A stretch of DNA of 64,000 nucleotides from Rudanella paleaurantiibacter. Its GTDB lineage: Bacteria; Bacteroidota; Bacteroidia; Cytophagales; Spirosomataceae. The stretch lies in the NCBI RefSeq assembly GCF_009184635.1, contig NZ_WELI01000002.1, positions 620,001 through 684,000 on the forward strand, in the 5' to 3' direction. Below, piece after piece: positions 42,086-50,269 of this stretch (position 1 is its first letter; each line of letters starts with the position of its first letter). The notes beneath the pieces are model-generated. The model had not been told where the DNA came from, ran no database searches, and was given only the letters and a program-made list of their open reading frames with translations. The position numbers were made by a program, and so were the translations under genes.

Positions 42086-44464
42086 CTAAAACCGGTGCGA
42101 AACCGTCAACATTCCACGAGCACCGGGGGCTTTGATGTAGTCGGCATCGCGGGCGGCCCATTGCGAAATAGCCGGGTAATAATCCGCATTGAGCAGATTT
42201 TCGATACCCAGCGTCAGGGTTGTTTTGGACGTCAGATTCAATGAACCATTCACGTTTACCAGCGTATAAGGGGTTACCGGCCCCTGCCCGTAGGTGTACA
42301 GGCCGCGCGCATTGGGAGCAAACCGGTTGCGCTCACCCGACCGCAGCGCGTTGACCGTCAGGCTCCAGCGTTGGCTTGGGGTCAGGCGTACATAGGCTGT
42401 TGTTTTGGGCGCCATAATCCGGTCGCTACCGAGGTAAGCCTCGTAGGTACCATCGTTGTTGGCATCGGTTTTTCCTTCCACGTAGGCATATCCGCCCCCA
42501 ACGGCCAGAAAGCGCGTCGGGCGCAGCTCAACGGCCAGTTCGTAACCCCACACGTTCTCAGGCGAGCGCACAATCTCGAACACCCCCGAAGCACTTTGCC
42601 GAAACGATGCCCCCAGTGCCGACCGGCTACGGAATAAGGCCAGATCGTAATGGAGCAAGCGGCCTACGTCGCCCGCTACCCCGGCCTCGTAGTTATTCAC
42701 AATAATGGGTTCGGTGGGCAGTTGCGACACAATGCTCCGTTGCGAGGTACGCAGAATCCGGCCCAGTTCGTTAATCGAGAACGCCTGCGAATAGCTCACA
42801 AAAGGCTGGAAGAACCGCAGCCCGGCATAGCGGAGGCCCACATTACCCACGAAAGCCTCGTACCGCAGGTTGCCCCCTTGCACGGCCACACCCCCGTCGT
42901 ATTTCTGGGTGCTGGCGTTATAGGTTTTGAGCGTGGTGAAGTCAGATACCCGCACACGAATATTCTCGAAGCGGGCACCCGCTTTCAAAATCAGGTTATT
43001 CAGAATATCGAGTTTGAGTTGCGCGTATGGAGCCAGGTTTTGCATGGCCATGTCAGGCGTCCAGAAGCGACCATCCTCCAGTTTCTGGGCCGTATTATCG
43101 CCCAGCAGATCAAGGCCGTACAGGAGTTCGCCATCCAGTGCTTTACCCAGTCGGAACGGCGTGTTCAGGTTCAGGCGAACGCCCTGCTTGTTCGAGACGA
43201 CATTGGATTGTCCCCCGTTTTCAAAAAACTGAGCCTCGTAGCCATATACCGTACGAAAACGTTGGCCATACAACACCACTTCGAGCCCGGTGCCACCCAC
43301 CAGTCGGTCGTAGGTGTAGCGTAATGTGAGGTTATGGTTATACGGCGTTCCTTGCGGAGTACCAAGCATTTCGTTGGAGGTAGGCACGCCAATGGTAGGC
43401 GTCTTGCCATAGGTCCCAAGCTTTTCCACATAGCCCAGTTTCGACTGACTGGCGTAGTAGTTATACATCAACTCAACCCGCTGCCGGTCGGTAAGGGTGT
43501 GCCCTACTTTGGCCAGCAGGTTGTAATTGTTCATCTGGCCCGTGTTGTAAAACGGTGAGATAACAGCCCCGTTGGCATCTTTAAGCAGCCCCGACCGCTC
43601 GTAGGTGCCGTTCAATACGTAATCGGTCCGGCCGGTTTTGCCGGTAAACTGCTGACTGAGCCGGAACCCCTGCGTACCCGAACCATGACTCAGGCCACTG
43701 GTCAGCCCAGCCCAGGTTTGGCTCGAAAACGGCTTACCCGTTTCGGGGCGCTTGGTGATGTAGTTGATAATGCCCCCATCGGCCCCATTGCCGTAAATTG
43801 AGGTAGCCCCTTTGATAACTTCGATGCGTTCGAGGGCCGAGGGGTCGATAATGCGTAAATCGCGGCCACCATTGCGAAGTGGGGTCGACTGCGGCACCCC
43901 ATCGACCAGTACCAGCACCTGCCGACCGCGCAGCGTTTGCCCGGTGTTGCTGGTACGACCGGTAGCTACAGCCAAGGCCGGTACCGTGTACTGCAACAGG
44001 TTGGTTACGTCGGCATTGATGGCGGTTTGTTCGGCAATCTGACGCTTACCCACAATGGTCACAGCCGAGGGCACCTCGTTGATGGTTTCGGCCCGGCGGC
44101 TCGCTGTTACTACCACCTCATCAAGGGCCGACTCGCGCTCCTGCGTGGTCAGGTTGAGCGTAGTGATGTCGGTATCGTTCACGTTGAGCGATTGGCGGAC
44201 CGACTCGTAACCAATCATTGTGGCCGTCAGTGTGTACTGACCAGCAGGTACCGTGAGTGTAAACCGGCCTTGTTCATCGGTTTGGGTACCGTAACGCGTA
44301 CCCGGCAAACTTACCGTAGCCGACGGAACCGGCTTACCCTGCCCGTCGAGCAGTACACCCGTCACCGTTTTTAAAGCCGACTGAGCAAAACTAAGTATGG
44401 AAAAACATAGGCTAAGCCCGATAATCAAGAAATAGTTTTTCATTCGTTTGAGCCATTCAGGCAT
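42086..44464 (-). CDS. TonB-dependent receptor (siderophore-type)
   Basis: An outer-membrane receptor of about 790 residues. The signal peptide MKNYFLIIGLSLCFSILSFA is followed by a carboxypeptidase-regulatory-like domain (VTGVLLDGQGKPVPSATVSL), a TonB-box-like DEVVVTASRRAETINEV, the plug with VLVDGVPQSTPLR and RIEVIKGATSIYGNGADGGI, and a barrel ending in VSHRF. The plug's ATSIYG-type motif and the divergent PepSY gene fit ferric-siderophore uptake. ATG 44464 or ATG 44443 can start it; the frame's earlier part up to 44566 lies upstream of a strong promoter and is excluded. Confidence 0.92.
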   Translation of the reverse strand: MPEWLKRMKNYFLIIGLSLCFSILSFAQSALKTVTGVLLDGQGKPVPSATVSLPGTRYGTQTDEQGRFTLTVPAGQYTLTATMIGYESVRQSLNVNDTDITTLNLTTQERESALDEVVVTASRRAETINEVPSAVTIVGKRQIAEQTAINADVTNLLQYTVPALAVATGRTSNTGQTLRGRQVLVLVDGVPQSTPLRNGGRDLRIIDPSALERIEVIKGATSIYGNGADGGIINYITKRPETGKPFSSQTWAGLTSGLSHGSGTQGFRLSQQFTGKTGRTDYVLNGTYERSGLLKDANGAVISPFYNTGQMNNYNLLAKVGHTLTDRQRVELMYNYYASQSKLGYVEKLGTYGKTPTIGVPTSNEMLGTPQGTPYNHNLTLRYTYDRLVGGTGLEVVLYGQRFRTVYGYEAQFFENGGQSNVVSNKQGVRLNLNTPFRLGKALDGELLYGLDLLGDNTAQKLEDGRFWTPDMAMQNLAPYAQLKLDILNNLILKAGARFENIRVRVSDFTTLKTYNASTQKYDGGVAVQGGNLRYEAFVGNVGLRYAGLRFFQPFVSYSQAFSINELGRILRTSQRSIVSQLPTEPIIVNNYEAGVAGDVGRLLHYDLALFRSRSALGASFRQSASGVFEIVRSPENVWGYELAVELRPTRFLAVGGGYAYVEGKTDANNDGTYEAYLGSDRIMAPKTTAYVRLTPSQRWSLTVNALRSGERNRFAPNARGLYTYGQGPVTPYTLVNVNGSLNLTSKTTLTLGIENLLNADYYPAISQWAARDADYIKAPGARGMLTVSHRF

Positions 44465-44476
44465 ACAATTCTGGGG

Positions 44477-44507
44477 CAAAGGTAGGCCCAGTTTAGAATC
44501 GTTCAAA
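44477..44507 (-). promoter_or_regulatory. Strong Bacteroidota-type promoter for the TonB-dependent receptor
   Basis: On the minus strand, TTTG (44504-44507), 19 bases, then TACCTTTG (44477-44484): a perfect match to TTTG-N19-TAnnTTTG. The transcript should begin near 44470, leaving about six bases before ATG 44464 or 27 before ATG 44443. An imperfect inverted pair, TTTAGA (44492-44497) and TCTAAA (44535-44540), brackets the divergent region and may be an iron-regulator site. Confidence 0.7.
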
Positions 44508-44584
44508 ATAAATAGTCTGATAATTTGGATTAAATCTAAAGAACAGGGAACTTTGAGGTACGACAACCAGACAAACGCCAGATC

Positions 44585-45796
44585 GTGAAGGGAAAGGGCT
44601 TTATCAAACCCGCATTAGGGAAACTGCATTTGTGGCTGGGTATGGCTACGGGGTTTATTGTGCTGATCGTAAGCCTGACGGGCTGTTTGTTTGTGTTTGA
44701 ACAGGAGCTGCAACGGCTCATTTACCACGATCAACTGACCGTACCAGCGCAAAAAAGCCAACTGCTTACGCCGGGTACCATTGCCGAGCGGGTATCTGCG
44801 ACCTTCCCGAAAACAGCTATTCAACGAATTTACCGCCGATTAGCCTCTACTGACCCTGCCCTCACCGATACGTATCAGGTAATCCTGAAAGATAAACGGC
44901 TGGTTTCCATCGATCCTTACCAGGGTCAGGTGCTGGGCATTCGGAATCTGAAAACCGACTTTTTTGCGATTGTCCGCGAGATTCATACCACCCTAATGAT
45001 GGGCAAAACCGGGAGCCACGTTATCGGCTGGTCAGTGATTGTGTATTTGTTTCTGCTCATTTCGGGGCTAGTGCTGTGGTGGCCCCGGTACAAGGCAGCC
45101 ATGAGCAAGGCGGCTCTGAAACAGAAGTTCACCATTCGCTGGTCGGCCCGGTGGCGCCGAGTCAACTACGACTGGCATAGCGTGGGTGGGTTTTACGCCC
45201 TCTGGCTTCTGGTGGTCATTGCCTGTACGGGCTTGATCTGGTCATTCGAATGGTGGGAAAATGGTCTTTACAAACTCACCGGCTCGCCCCCCCGCGACCG
45301 TGCCAAGGCCGTTTCGACCCTCCCGGCCACGCGACAAACGGCCCCAACCGGGCGCTCTACCCAAATCGACGCCATAGTAGCCCGCACCAACGCCCTCGAA
45401 ACCGGTGCAACCGAGTTGTACGTTATTTTTCCGGCCGATTCGGTGGGGGCTTACCGGGTGCAGTTTCGCTACGACGAGGGCTCATTTTACCGGAAATACA
45501 CGATTCAGTACTACGATCAATATTCGGGACAGCTTGTATCTGGCAAACGGCACAGCGACTTCTCAGCGGGCGACAAAGCGCGCGGAGCCGCCTACGACCT
45601 GCACACAGGCGGCTGGCTGGGATTGCCCGGCAAGATTCTGGCGTTTTTAGCCAGTTTGTTTTCGGCTTCGTTACCCGTTAGTGGATTTCTGGTTTGGTGG
45701 GGCCGCCGACGCAAAGCCTGTCAGGTGGTCGATGCCCCGGTGAAAACAGCAGCAGTTCGCCGGAAGCGCCACGCTGAACCGGTGGCCAATACTTAA
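44585..45796 (+). CDS. PepSY-associated transmembrane protein (iron-uptake linked)
   Basis: A 403-residue inner-membrane protein with about four transmembrane helices: near residues 18-38, 142-163, 203-225 and 355-378. Between helices 1 and 2 lies a PepSY-type domain (IAERVSATFPKTAIQRIYRR, VSIDPYQGQVLG). Conserved signature residues include LHLWLGMATGF at the start, VREIHTTLMMGKTG and YDLHTGGWLGLPGKIL near the end. These proteins are often encoded with siderophore receptors and may reduce ferric siderophores. The start is GTG at 44585, since it places KLHLWLG correctly and no ATG is nearby. It is divergent from the receptor at 42086. Confidence 0.87.
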   Translation: MKGKGFIKPALGKLHLWLGMATGFIVLIVSLTGCLFVFEQELQRLIYHDQLTVPAQKSQLLTPGTIAERVSATFPKTAIQRIYRRLASTDPALTDTYQVILKDKRLVSIDPYQGQVLGIRNLKTDFFAIVREIHTTLMMGKTGSHVIGWSVIVYLFLLISGLVLWWPRYKAAMSKAALKQKFTIRWSARWRRVNYDWHSVGGFYALWLLVVIACTGLIWSFEWWENGLYKLTGSPPRDRAKAVSTLPATRQTAPTGRSTQIDAIVARTNALETGATELYVIFPADSVGAYRVQFRYDEGSFYRKYTIQYYDQYSGQLVSGKRHSDFSAGDKARGAAYDLHTGGWLGLPGKILAFLASLFSASLPVSGFLVWWGRRRKACQVVDAPVKTAAVRRKRHAEPVANT

Positions 45797-45802
45797 AGGG
45801 GT

Positions 45803-46061
45803 AACCTGTAAGGTCTCAAAGACCTTACAGGTTTGGTAGCAACCGAGATTATTACCCCCCTTTACAAGCAAAAACCTGCAAGGTCTCAAAGACCTTACAG
45901 GTTTAGTAACAACCGAGATTATTGCGCCCCTCTGCAAACAAAAACCTGCAAGGTCTCAAAGACCTTACAGGTTTAGTAACAACCGAGATTATTGTGCCCC
46001 TCTGCAAACAAAAACCTGCAAGGTCTCAAAGACCTTACAGGTTTAGTAGCAACCGAGATTA
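45803..46061. repeat. Four-copy tandem array of a 70-bp unit with a 31-bp palindrome
   Basis: Palindromes at 45803-45833, 45873-45903, 45943-45973 and 46013-46043, each reading AACCTG(T/C)AAGGTCT, CAA, AGACCTTACAGGTT. Spacers of 39 bases are nearly the same, with copy 1 the most divergent. The period is exactly 70 bases. It fills the gap between the convergent PepSY and beta-barrel genes, and the stop codon and last codons of the beta-barrel gene lie within a unit-like sequence. Confidence 0.92.
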
Positions 46062-46835
46062 TTGCGCCCGACGGGCAAAGTAATAGTTGATACCTACTTT
46101 GGCCCGACCACCGCGGTTCCGACCAGCAAGTGGGTTACTACGGTCGTAGTAGTTGGTTTCGAGCGAGGCTTCGACGCCCAGATTCCGCCGTACGTAGAAC
46201 ATGGTGCCCACTTCAAGCGTGATGCTGTTGAAACGTGCCTTCTCATTATCGCCAATGTTGCTGGCCCGCTCACGCCCAAAGTTGTACCCTGCCCCTACGA
46301 AACCGCTGATGCGGGTGCGTATCGGGTAATACCGGGCAAACACACCTACCTCCTGCGACCGGAAACTGGTTGATAACCGACGGTCGTAACTCAGGCGAAT
46401 ACCGCCCATAAAACCGGGCTGAAAAAAGTAGCCGAGACGGGGGTTGAGCACCATATATGAGCCACTACTTTTCCCCAGACCCAGACCTACCGAGGCTCCC
46501 AGCATCACACTCCCTTTTTCGAACCAGGGCAAGCCATAACGGTCGTTCCGGTAGCGCGTGTTTTCTACCTGCTCGCGCACTTCTTCTTTGATCTCCTGAC
46601 CTGCCTGTTGGGCCTCCTGCTTTATTTCCTGGCGGGTTTCGCGCGTGTTTTGTTCCAGCTCGCGGGCCCCTTCGCGGATGTCTTCCTTAACTTCCTGCGC
46701 TTTCTCGCGCACCTCCTGTTTTTGTTCCTCATTAATCAGCGGCCGGTTTTCCCGGTTCTGATTGGTTTCGGACTGGGCGAAAGTTGCCGCGGCCAAAGCC
46801 AGCAACAGGCCCATCGTTGTAAGAATCGTTTTCAT
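46059..46835 (-). CDS. Outer-membrane beta-barrel protein with a coiled-coil N-terminal region
   Basis: A 258-residue protein. Signal peptide MKTILTTMGLLLALAAATFA, then a roughly 75-residue charged segment rich in Glu, Gln, Arg and Lys (EEQKQEVREKAQEVKEDIRE) that should form a coiled coil, then about 155 residues with alternating residues typical of an eight-strand barrel, ending YYFARRAQ. The C-terminal residue is Gln, not aromatic. ATG 46835 is used; the longer frame has no signal peptide at its start. The last three or four codons are part of the tandem-repeat unit, so the array has grown out of, or into, the gene's end. Function unknown; an adhesin- or porin-like barrel. Confidence 0.8.
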   Translation of the reverse strand: MKTILTTMGLLLALAAATFAQSETNQNRENRPLINEEQKQEVREKAQEVKEDIREGARELEQNTRETRQEIKQEAQQAGQEIKEEVREQVENTRYRNDRYGLPWFEKGSVMLGASVGLGLGKSSGSYMVLNPRLGYFFQPGFMGGIRLSYDRRLSTSFRSQEVGVFARYYPIRTRISGFVGAGYNFGRERASNIGDNEKARFNSITLEVGTMFYVRRNLGVEASLETNYYDRSNPLAGRNRGGRAKVGINYYFARRAQ

Positions 46836-46929
46836 CGTCGTTGAGTATGTAAAAATGCTATTGATTAAACTTGGTTGGCCGGAAAAGGTTTTTTCAGACC
46901 CAACCCCCACCTACAAAAGAGCCAATAAA

Positions 46930-46960
46930 AAAAGCCCCTGAACGACGCTCAGGGGCTTTT
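46930..46960. terminator. Intrinsic terminator of the aminotransferase gene
   Basis: AAAAGCCCCTGA, a seven-base loop, TCAGGGGCTTTT. On the minus strand it follows the aminotransferase stop (46975) by 15 bases and sits before the beta-barrel gene. Confidence 0.88.
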
Positions 46961-46974
46961 GTCTGTGTATTATG

Positions 46975-48051
46975 CTATTTCTGCATGACTTTAATTAGCT
47001 CACTCACCTGTTCTACCGACACCGCCGGAAAGTTGGCAATACGGATCTGGGTTTCTTTCAGCTTACCGTACCCACTGCCAATAATCATACCCTGTTGCTT
47101 GGCTGCTTCCATCACCCCTTTGGCGGGGCCGTCGGTGTTCAGTACCACAACGGTTTGTGAACGATGGCGCTCCTGCTGCACAAAGGGCGTGTAGCGGTCA
47201 CTGCCTTCGGCAAACCGGTACAGCATCCGGGCTTTCTCCTCGGTTTCTTTACGCACTGTTTCAATCCCGATGCGGTTGAGGTCTTCCGCAATTTTGCCCA
47301 GCAGGTAAATGCCCAGCACGTTGGGTGTAGCGGGCGTTTCGAAGGTCTGGTAGTTTTTCCAGAGCGTCGGCAAATTGTGGTGCGCCCCAATCGTGAGCGA
47401 ATCGTACCGCTGAAGCCGCTCGGCTTTTTCGAGACACGCCTGATTCGCAATCCAGACGCCCAAACCGGCGGGCATCCCGAAGGCTTTCTGCACCGAGAAA
47501 TACGCCGAATCGATCAGGCTAAAATCCAGGTCCGGGTACGGAGCCGACGAGACCATATCGACACAAAACAGCTTTTGGGCGTACTTCCGCTTTAGCTTGT
47601 GCATATCGGTGGGGCGCATCTGCACACCCGCCGATGTTTCATTATGCGTCAGGCAAACCAGCTCGGCATATTCGGGGATTTCCACCTCGGCCGCATCGAA
47701 CCCTTCGCCCAGGGGTTTTTCGTGCAGGTGGGCAAACTTATGCAGCGCCTGCGCGTAGTCGTAACACTTCCGCGAAAACGACCCGTTAACCAGGTGAAAA
47801 CTCTCGTGCTCTACGCAGTTGAGCAACAGCCGCTCCCACACCTCCGAGGCCGAACCCGTGAAGAAAATACCGTGCGTAGCCGGAATGTTCATCAACGCCC
47901 GCAGTTGCTCATCGGTATGCCGGTAGATATCCCGGAACCGGGCGCTCCGGTGCGAAATAGAGCCTAACTGCTCATCCATTGCCGTTTGCAAATGAGCCGC
48001 AAACGTGGGGTATAGTTCGGCTGGGCCGGGAGTGAAGTAGGTGTATTTCAT
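46975..48051 (-). CDS. serC: Class V aminotransferase, probable phosphoserine aminotransferase
   Basis: A 358-residue fold-type I PLP enzyme. The start YTYFTPGPAELYPT is the typical opening of class V aminotransferases; the cofactor-binding region is THGIFFTGSASEVWERLL, and the PLP lysine lies in FSVQKAFGMPAGLGV. It lies beside the phosphoglycerate dehydrogenase fusion gene, on the same strand, so phosphoserine aminotransferase (step 2 of serine synthesis) is the likely role; by sequence alone an alanine-glyoxylate or serine-pyruvate type is possible. ATG 48051 is used because the longer frame starts with TTG inside a palindrome. Three palindromes separate it from the upstream gene. Confidence 0.82.
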   Translation of the reverse strand: MKYTYFTPGPAELYPTFAAHLQTAMDEQLGSISHRSARFRDIYRHTDEQLRALMNIPATHGIFFTGSASEVWERLLLNCVEHESFHLVNGSFSRKCYDYAQALHKFAHLHEKPLGEGFDAAEVEIPEYAELVCLTHNETSAGVQMRPTDMHKLKRKYAQKLFCVDMVSSAPYPDLDFSLIDSAYFSVQKAFGMPAGLGVWIANQACLEKAERLQRYDSLTIGAHHNLPTLWKNYQTFETPATPNVLGIYLLGKIAEDLNRIGIETVRKETEEKARMLYRFAEGSDRYTPFVQQERHRSQTVVVLNTDGPAKGVMEAAKQQGMIIGSGYGKLKETQIRIANFPAVSVEQVSELIKVMQK

Positions 48052-48062
48052 ATCATTTTTGT

Positions 48063-48189
48063 AGAGCCGCAATATCTTGCGGCTCTCATGCGTCAGCGAT
48101 TTTCCATCCGGCAGTGAGCCGCAACATATTGCGGCTCTCAGGCATCAGCGATTTCCCATCCGGCAGTGAGCCGCAATATCTTGCGGCTC
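48063..48189. repeat. Three-copy 52-bp tandem array with 22-24-bp palindromes
   Basis: Palindromes at 48063-48086, 48116-48137 and 48168-48189: GAGCCGCAA, a four-base centre, TTGCGGCTC. They repeat with a 52-base period, and the spacers are nearly alike. The array fills the gap between the two serine-biosynthesis genes and ends 12 bases before the aminotransferase start codon, so it would be in the transcript. Confidence 0.9.
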
Positions 48190-48198
48190 TACACACGG

Positions 48199-50103
48199 CT
48201 AATATAATAGCCTAAACTTAATCGTGTTTTCCACATTCCGCAGTTCAGCTACCACATCCTCGTCGTACTCCTTGGCAATGTCGGTAATCACATAGCCAAT
48301 GTGTTCGTCGGTTTTGAGGTACTGCCCTTTGATATTAATGTGGTGCTTAGCAAAAATCTGGTTCAGTTGCGACAGAATCCCCGGCACGTTACGGTGAATG
48401 TGCAGCAACCGGTGCGACTCTTTCAGGAGGGGTAGCTGGAGTTCGGGAAAGTTGACGCTCCCGTAGGTGCTGCCATTGTTGATGTACTCCAGCAATTTGC
48501 CCGGCACAAACGTGCCGATGTTCTCCTGGGCCTCCTCGGTGCTACCACCAATGTGCGGGGTCAGAATCACATTGGGCAGGCCCCGCAGCTCATTGATAAA
48601 CTCTTCGCTGTTGGTCTTCGGCTCGTACGGGAACACGTCGATGCCGGCCCCCGCTACTTTGCCCGACTTGATGGCTTCGACCAGCGCCGGAATATCGACA
48701 ATATGGCCGCGCGACAGATTCAGGAAAATAACGCCCTCTTTCATGAGCCCAAATTCGCGGGCACCAATCAGGTTTTTATTGTCTTTCCGACCATCGGTAT
48801 GCAGGCTCACAATGTCCGACACGGCCAGCAGGTCCTCCAGCGTGCGGCACTTACGGGCATTGCCCAGGGCCAGTTTATCCACTACGTCGTAGAAGTAAAC
48901 TTCCATACCGAGGGCCTCCGCCACAACCGACAGCTGCGTGCCGATGTTGCCGTAGCCAATCAGGCCGAGTTTTTTACCCCGCACCTCAAAGCTGTTGTTG
49001 GCCGACTTATCCCAGACGCCCTCGTGCATTTTGTTGCTCTTGCTCACCACGTTGCGAATCAACATGATGATCTCGCCAATGGCCAGCTCAACCACCGACC
49101 GGGTGTTGCTGTAGGGGGCGTTGAACACAGCAATTCCCCGCTCCGAACAGGCGGTCAGGTCAATCTGGTTGGTACCGATACAAAACGCCCCGATTGTAAT
49201 AAGCCGGTCGGCGTGTTCGAGTACCCGCTGGGTGACGTTGGTTTTCGACCGGATGCCCAGAATATGAACCCCCCGAATGGCTTCGATCAGTTCGTCTTCG
49301 TCAAGGGCTCCTTTCCGGATTTCTACGCTAAAGCCTTCCTGCTCAAACAGGTGAACGGCTACCGGGTGTACGTTTTCCAGCAGCAGTACCTTAATCCGGC
49401 TTTTGGGGTACGAATGGCTGCGGCTCAATTTATTATCGAACAAAAAATCGTCGAGTGAAGGTGAAACATAATCGGCTTTCTCAACCACACTGGGCCGAAG
49501 CACGTTTTCGGTAAAGGCATAGAACCGATTGGCCAGACCCGACTCCCGGATTTCGTAATCCGTGTAGCCGTCGCCAATCACGTACACATCGCCATCGAGT
49601 TGCAGGCTACGCATGAGCTTCACCTTACCCCCGTCGGTAGCGAGCGGGTTTTCGCAGTCGCAACCCACAATATTGCCTTTTTCGTCGTATTCAAACGTAT
49701 TGGCAAACACATGGTCTTCTTTGACACCCAGAGCCGTCACAATCGGCACAATAAACTCCTTGAAACCGCTTGAAACGATATAAATCTGATCGGCATGTTC
49801 GCTCAGGAACGAGCGGTTACGCTGAAACGAGTCCGACACTTTGGTCATAAGCGTCTCGATCAGCGCGGGCAGGTGATCGCGGTGGGCATTGAGTAAGCGG
49901 AGCCGCTGCTCCAGCGACTGAGCCAGCGACAGCTCGCCCGCCATACCCCGGTCGGTGATGGTCCGAATCTGGTCCAGCACATCGTCGCGGTCGGGCCGAC
50001 CGATCAATGAAATTTCGCCCAGCACGTCGAGGGCCTCTACTTTGGTAAACGTACTATCAAAGTCGATAATGAAGTACGTTTGTTCAAGCGGTTTTGTTAG
50101 CAT
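48199..50103 (-). CDS. serA: HAD phosphatase / D-3-phosphoglycerate dehydrogenase fusion
   Basis: A 634-residue two-part enzyme. Residues 1-220 form a HAD-type phosphatase domain resembling phosphoserine phosphatase, with the nucleophile motif DFDST (Asp14, Asp16), the VYVIGDGYTDYE acidic motif and NRSFLSEHADQIYIVSSGFK between them. Residues 230-550 are the D-3-phosphoglycerate dehydrogenase domain: LGLIGYGNIGTQLS, LNLSRGHIVD and TPHIGGSTEEAQ with the catalytic histidine. The last 80 residues look like an ACT-type serine-sensing domain. It joins the first and last steps of serine synthesis, and the middle step is encoded next to it. The phosphatase call is from motifs only. Confidence 0.9.
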   Translation of the reverse strand: MLTKPLEQTYFIIDFDSTFTKVEALDVLGEISLIGRPDRDDVLDQIRTITDRGMAGELSLAQSLEQRLRLLNAHRDHLPALIETLMTKVSDSFQRNRSFLSEHADQIYIVSSGFKEFIVPIVTALGVKEDHVFANTFEYDEKGNIVGCDCENPLATDGGKVKLMRSLQLDGDVYVIGDGYTDYEIRESGLANRFYAFTENVLRPSVVEKADYVSPSLDDFLFDNKLSRSHSYPKSRIKVLLLENVHPVAVHLFEQEGFSVEIRKGALDEDELIEAIRGVHILGIRSKTNVTQRVLEHADRLITIGAFCIGTNQIDLTACSERGIAVFNAPYSNTRSVVELAIGEIIMLIRNVVSKSNKMHEGVWDKSANNSFEVRGKKLGLIGYGNIGTQLSVVAEALGMEVYFYDVVDKLALGNARKCRTLEDLLAVSDIVSLHTDGRKDNKNLIGAREFGLMKEGVIFLNLSRGHIVDIPALVEAIKSGKVAGAGIDVFPYEPKTNSEEFINELRGLPNVILTPHIGGSTEEAQENIGTFVPGKLLEYINNGSTYGSVNFPELQLPLLKESHRLLHIHRNVPGILSQLNQIFAKHHINIKGQYLKTDEHIGYVITDIAKEYDEDVVAELRNVENTIKFRLLY

Positions 50104-50182
50104 GAGAACAAGGTTCTGTTGTCACAGGTTGGTCGCAACGCCTGGCTGGTTGCGAAGTGTTCTTTAGCTTGTTGACGTACCA

Positions 50183-50214
50183 CAAAGGTAGGCATTCCGT
50201 TGGGGTATCGGAAA
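50183..50214 (-). promoter_or_regulatory. Promoter for the serine biosynthesis genes
   Basis: On the minus strand, TTTC (50211-50214), 20 bases, then TACCTTTG (50183-50190), which fully matches TAnnTTTG. It lies about 80 bases before the ATG at 50103, giving a leader of roughly 70 bases. Confidence 0.5.
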
Positions 50215-50269
50215 GCAACAGCGGGGCCATTGGCGCTTCCTTGCTCAAAAAAGGCCGAAACGGGGCAAA

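Noticed and set aside
44465-44566. N-terminal extension of the TonB-dependent receptor
   Set aside because: It precedes the signal peptide and lies upstream of, or within, the best promoter in the window.
45803-46061. CRISPR-like array
   Set aside because: The repeats are palindromic but the spacers are almost identical, the unit is a plain tandem duplication and no cas gene is nearby.
48063-48189. CRISPR-like array
   Set aside because: Only three units, with similar spacers; palindromic tandem repeat without cas genes.
48553-49458. 301-residue open frame opposite the serA fusion
   Set aside because: Shadow of a conserved enzyme gene; composition unlike real proteins here.
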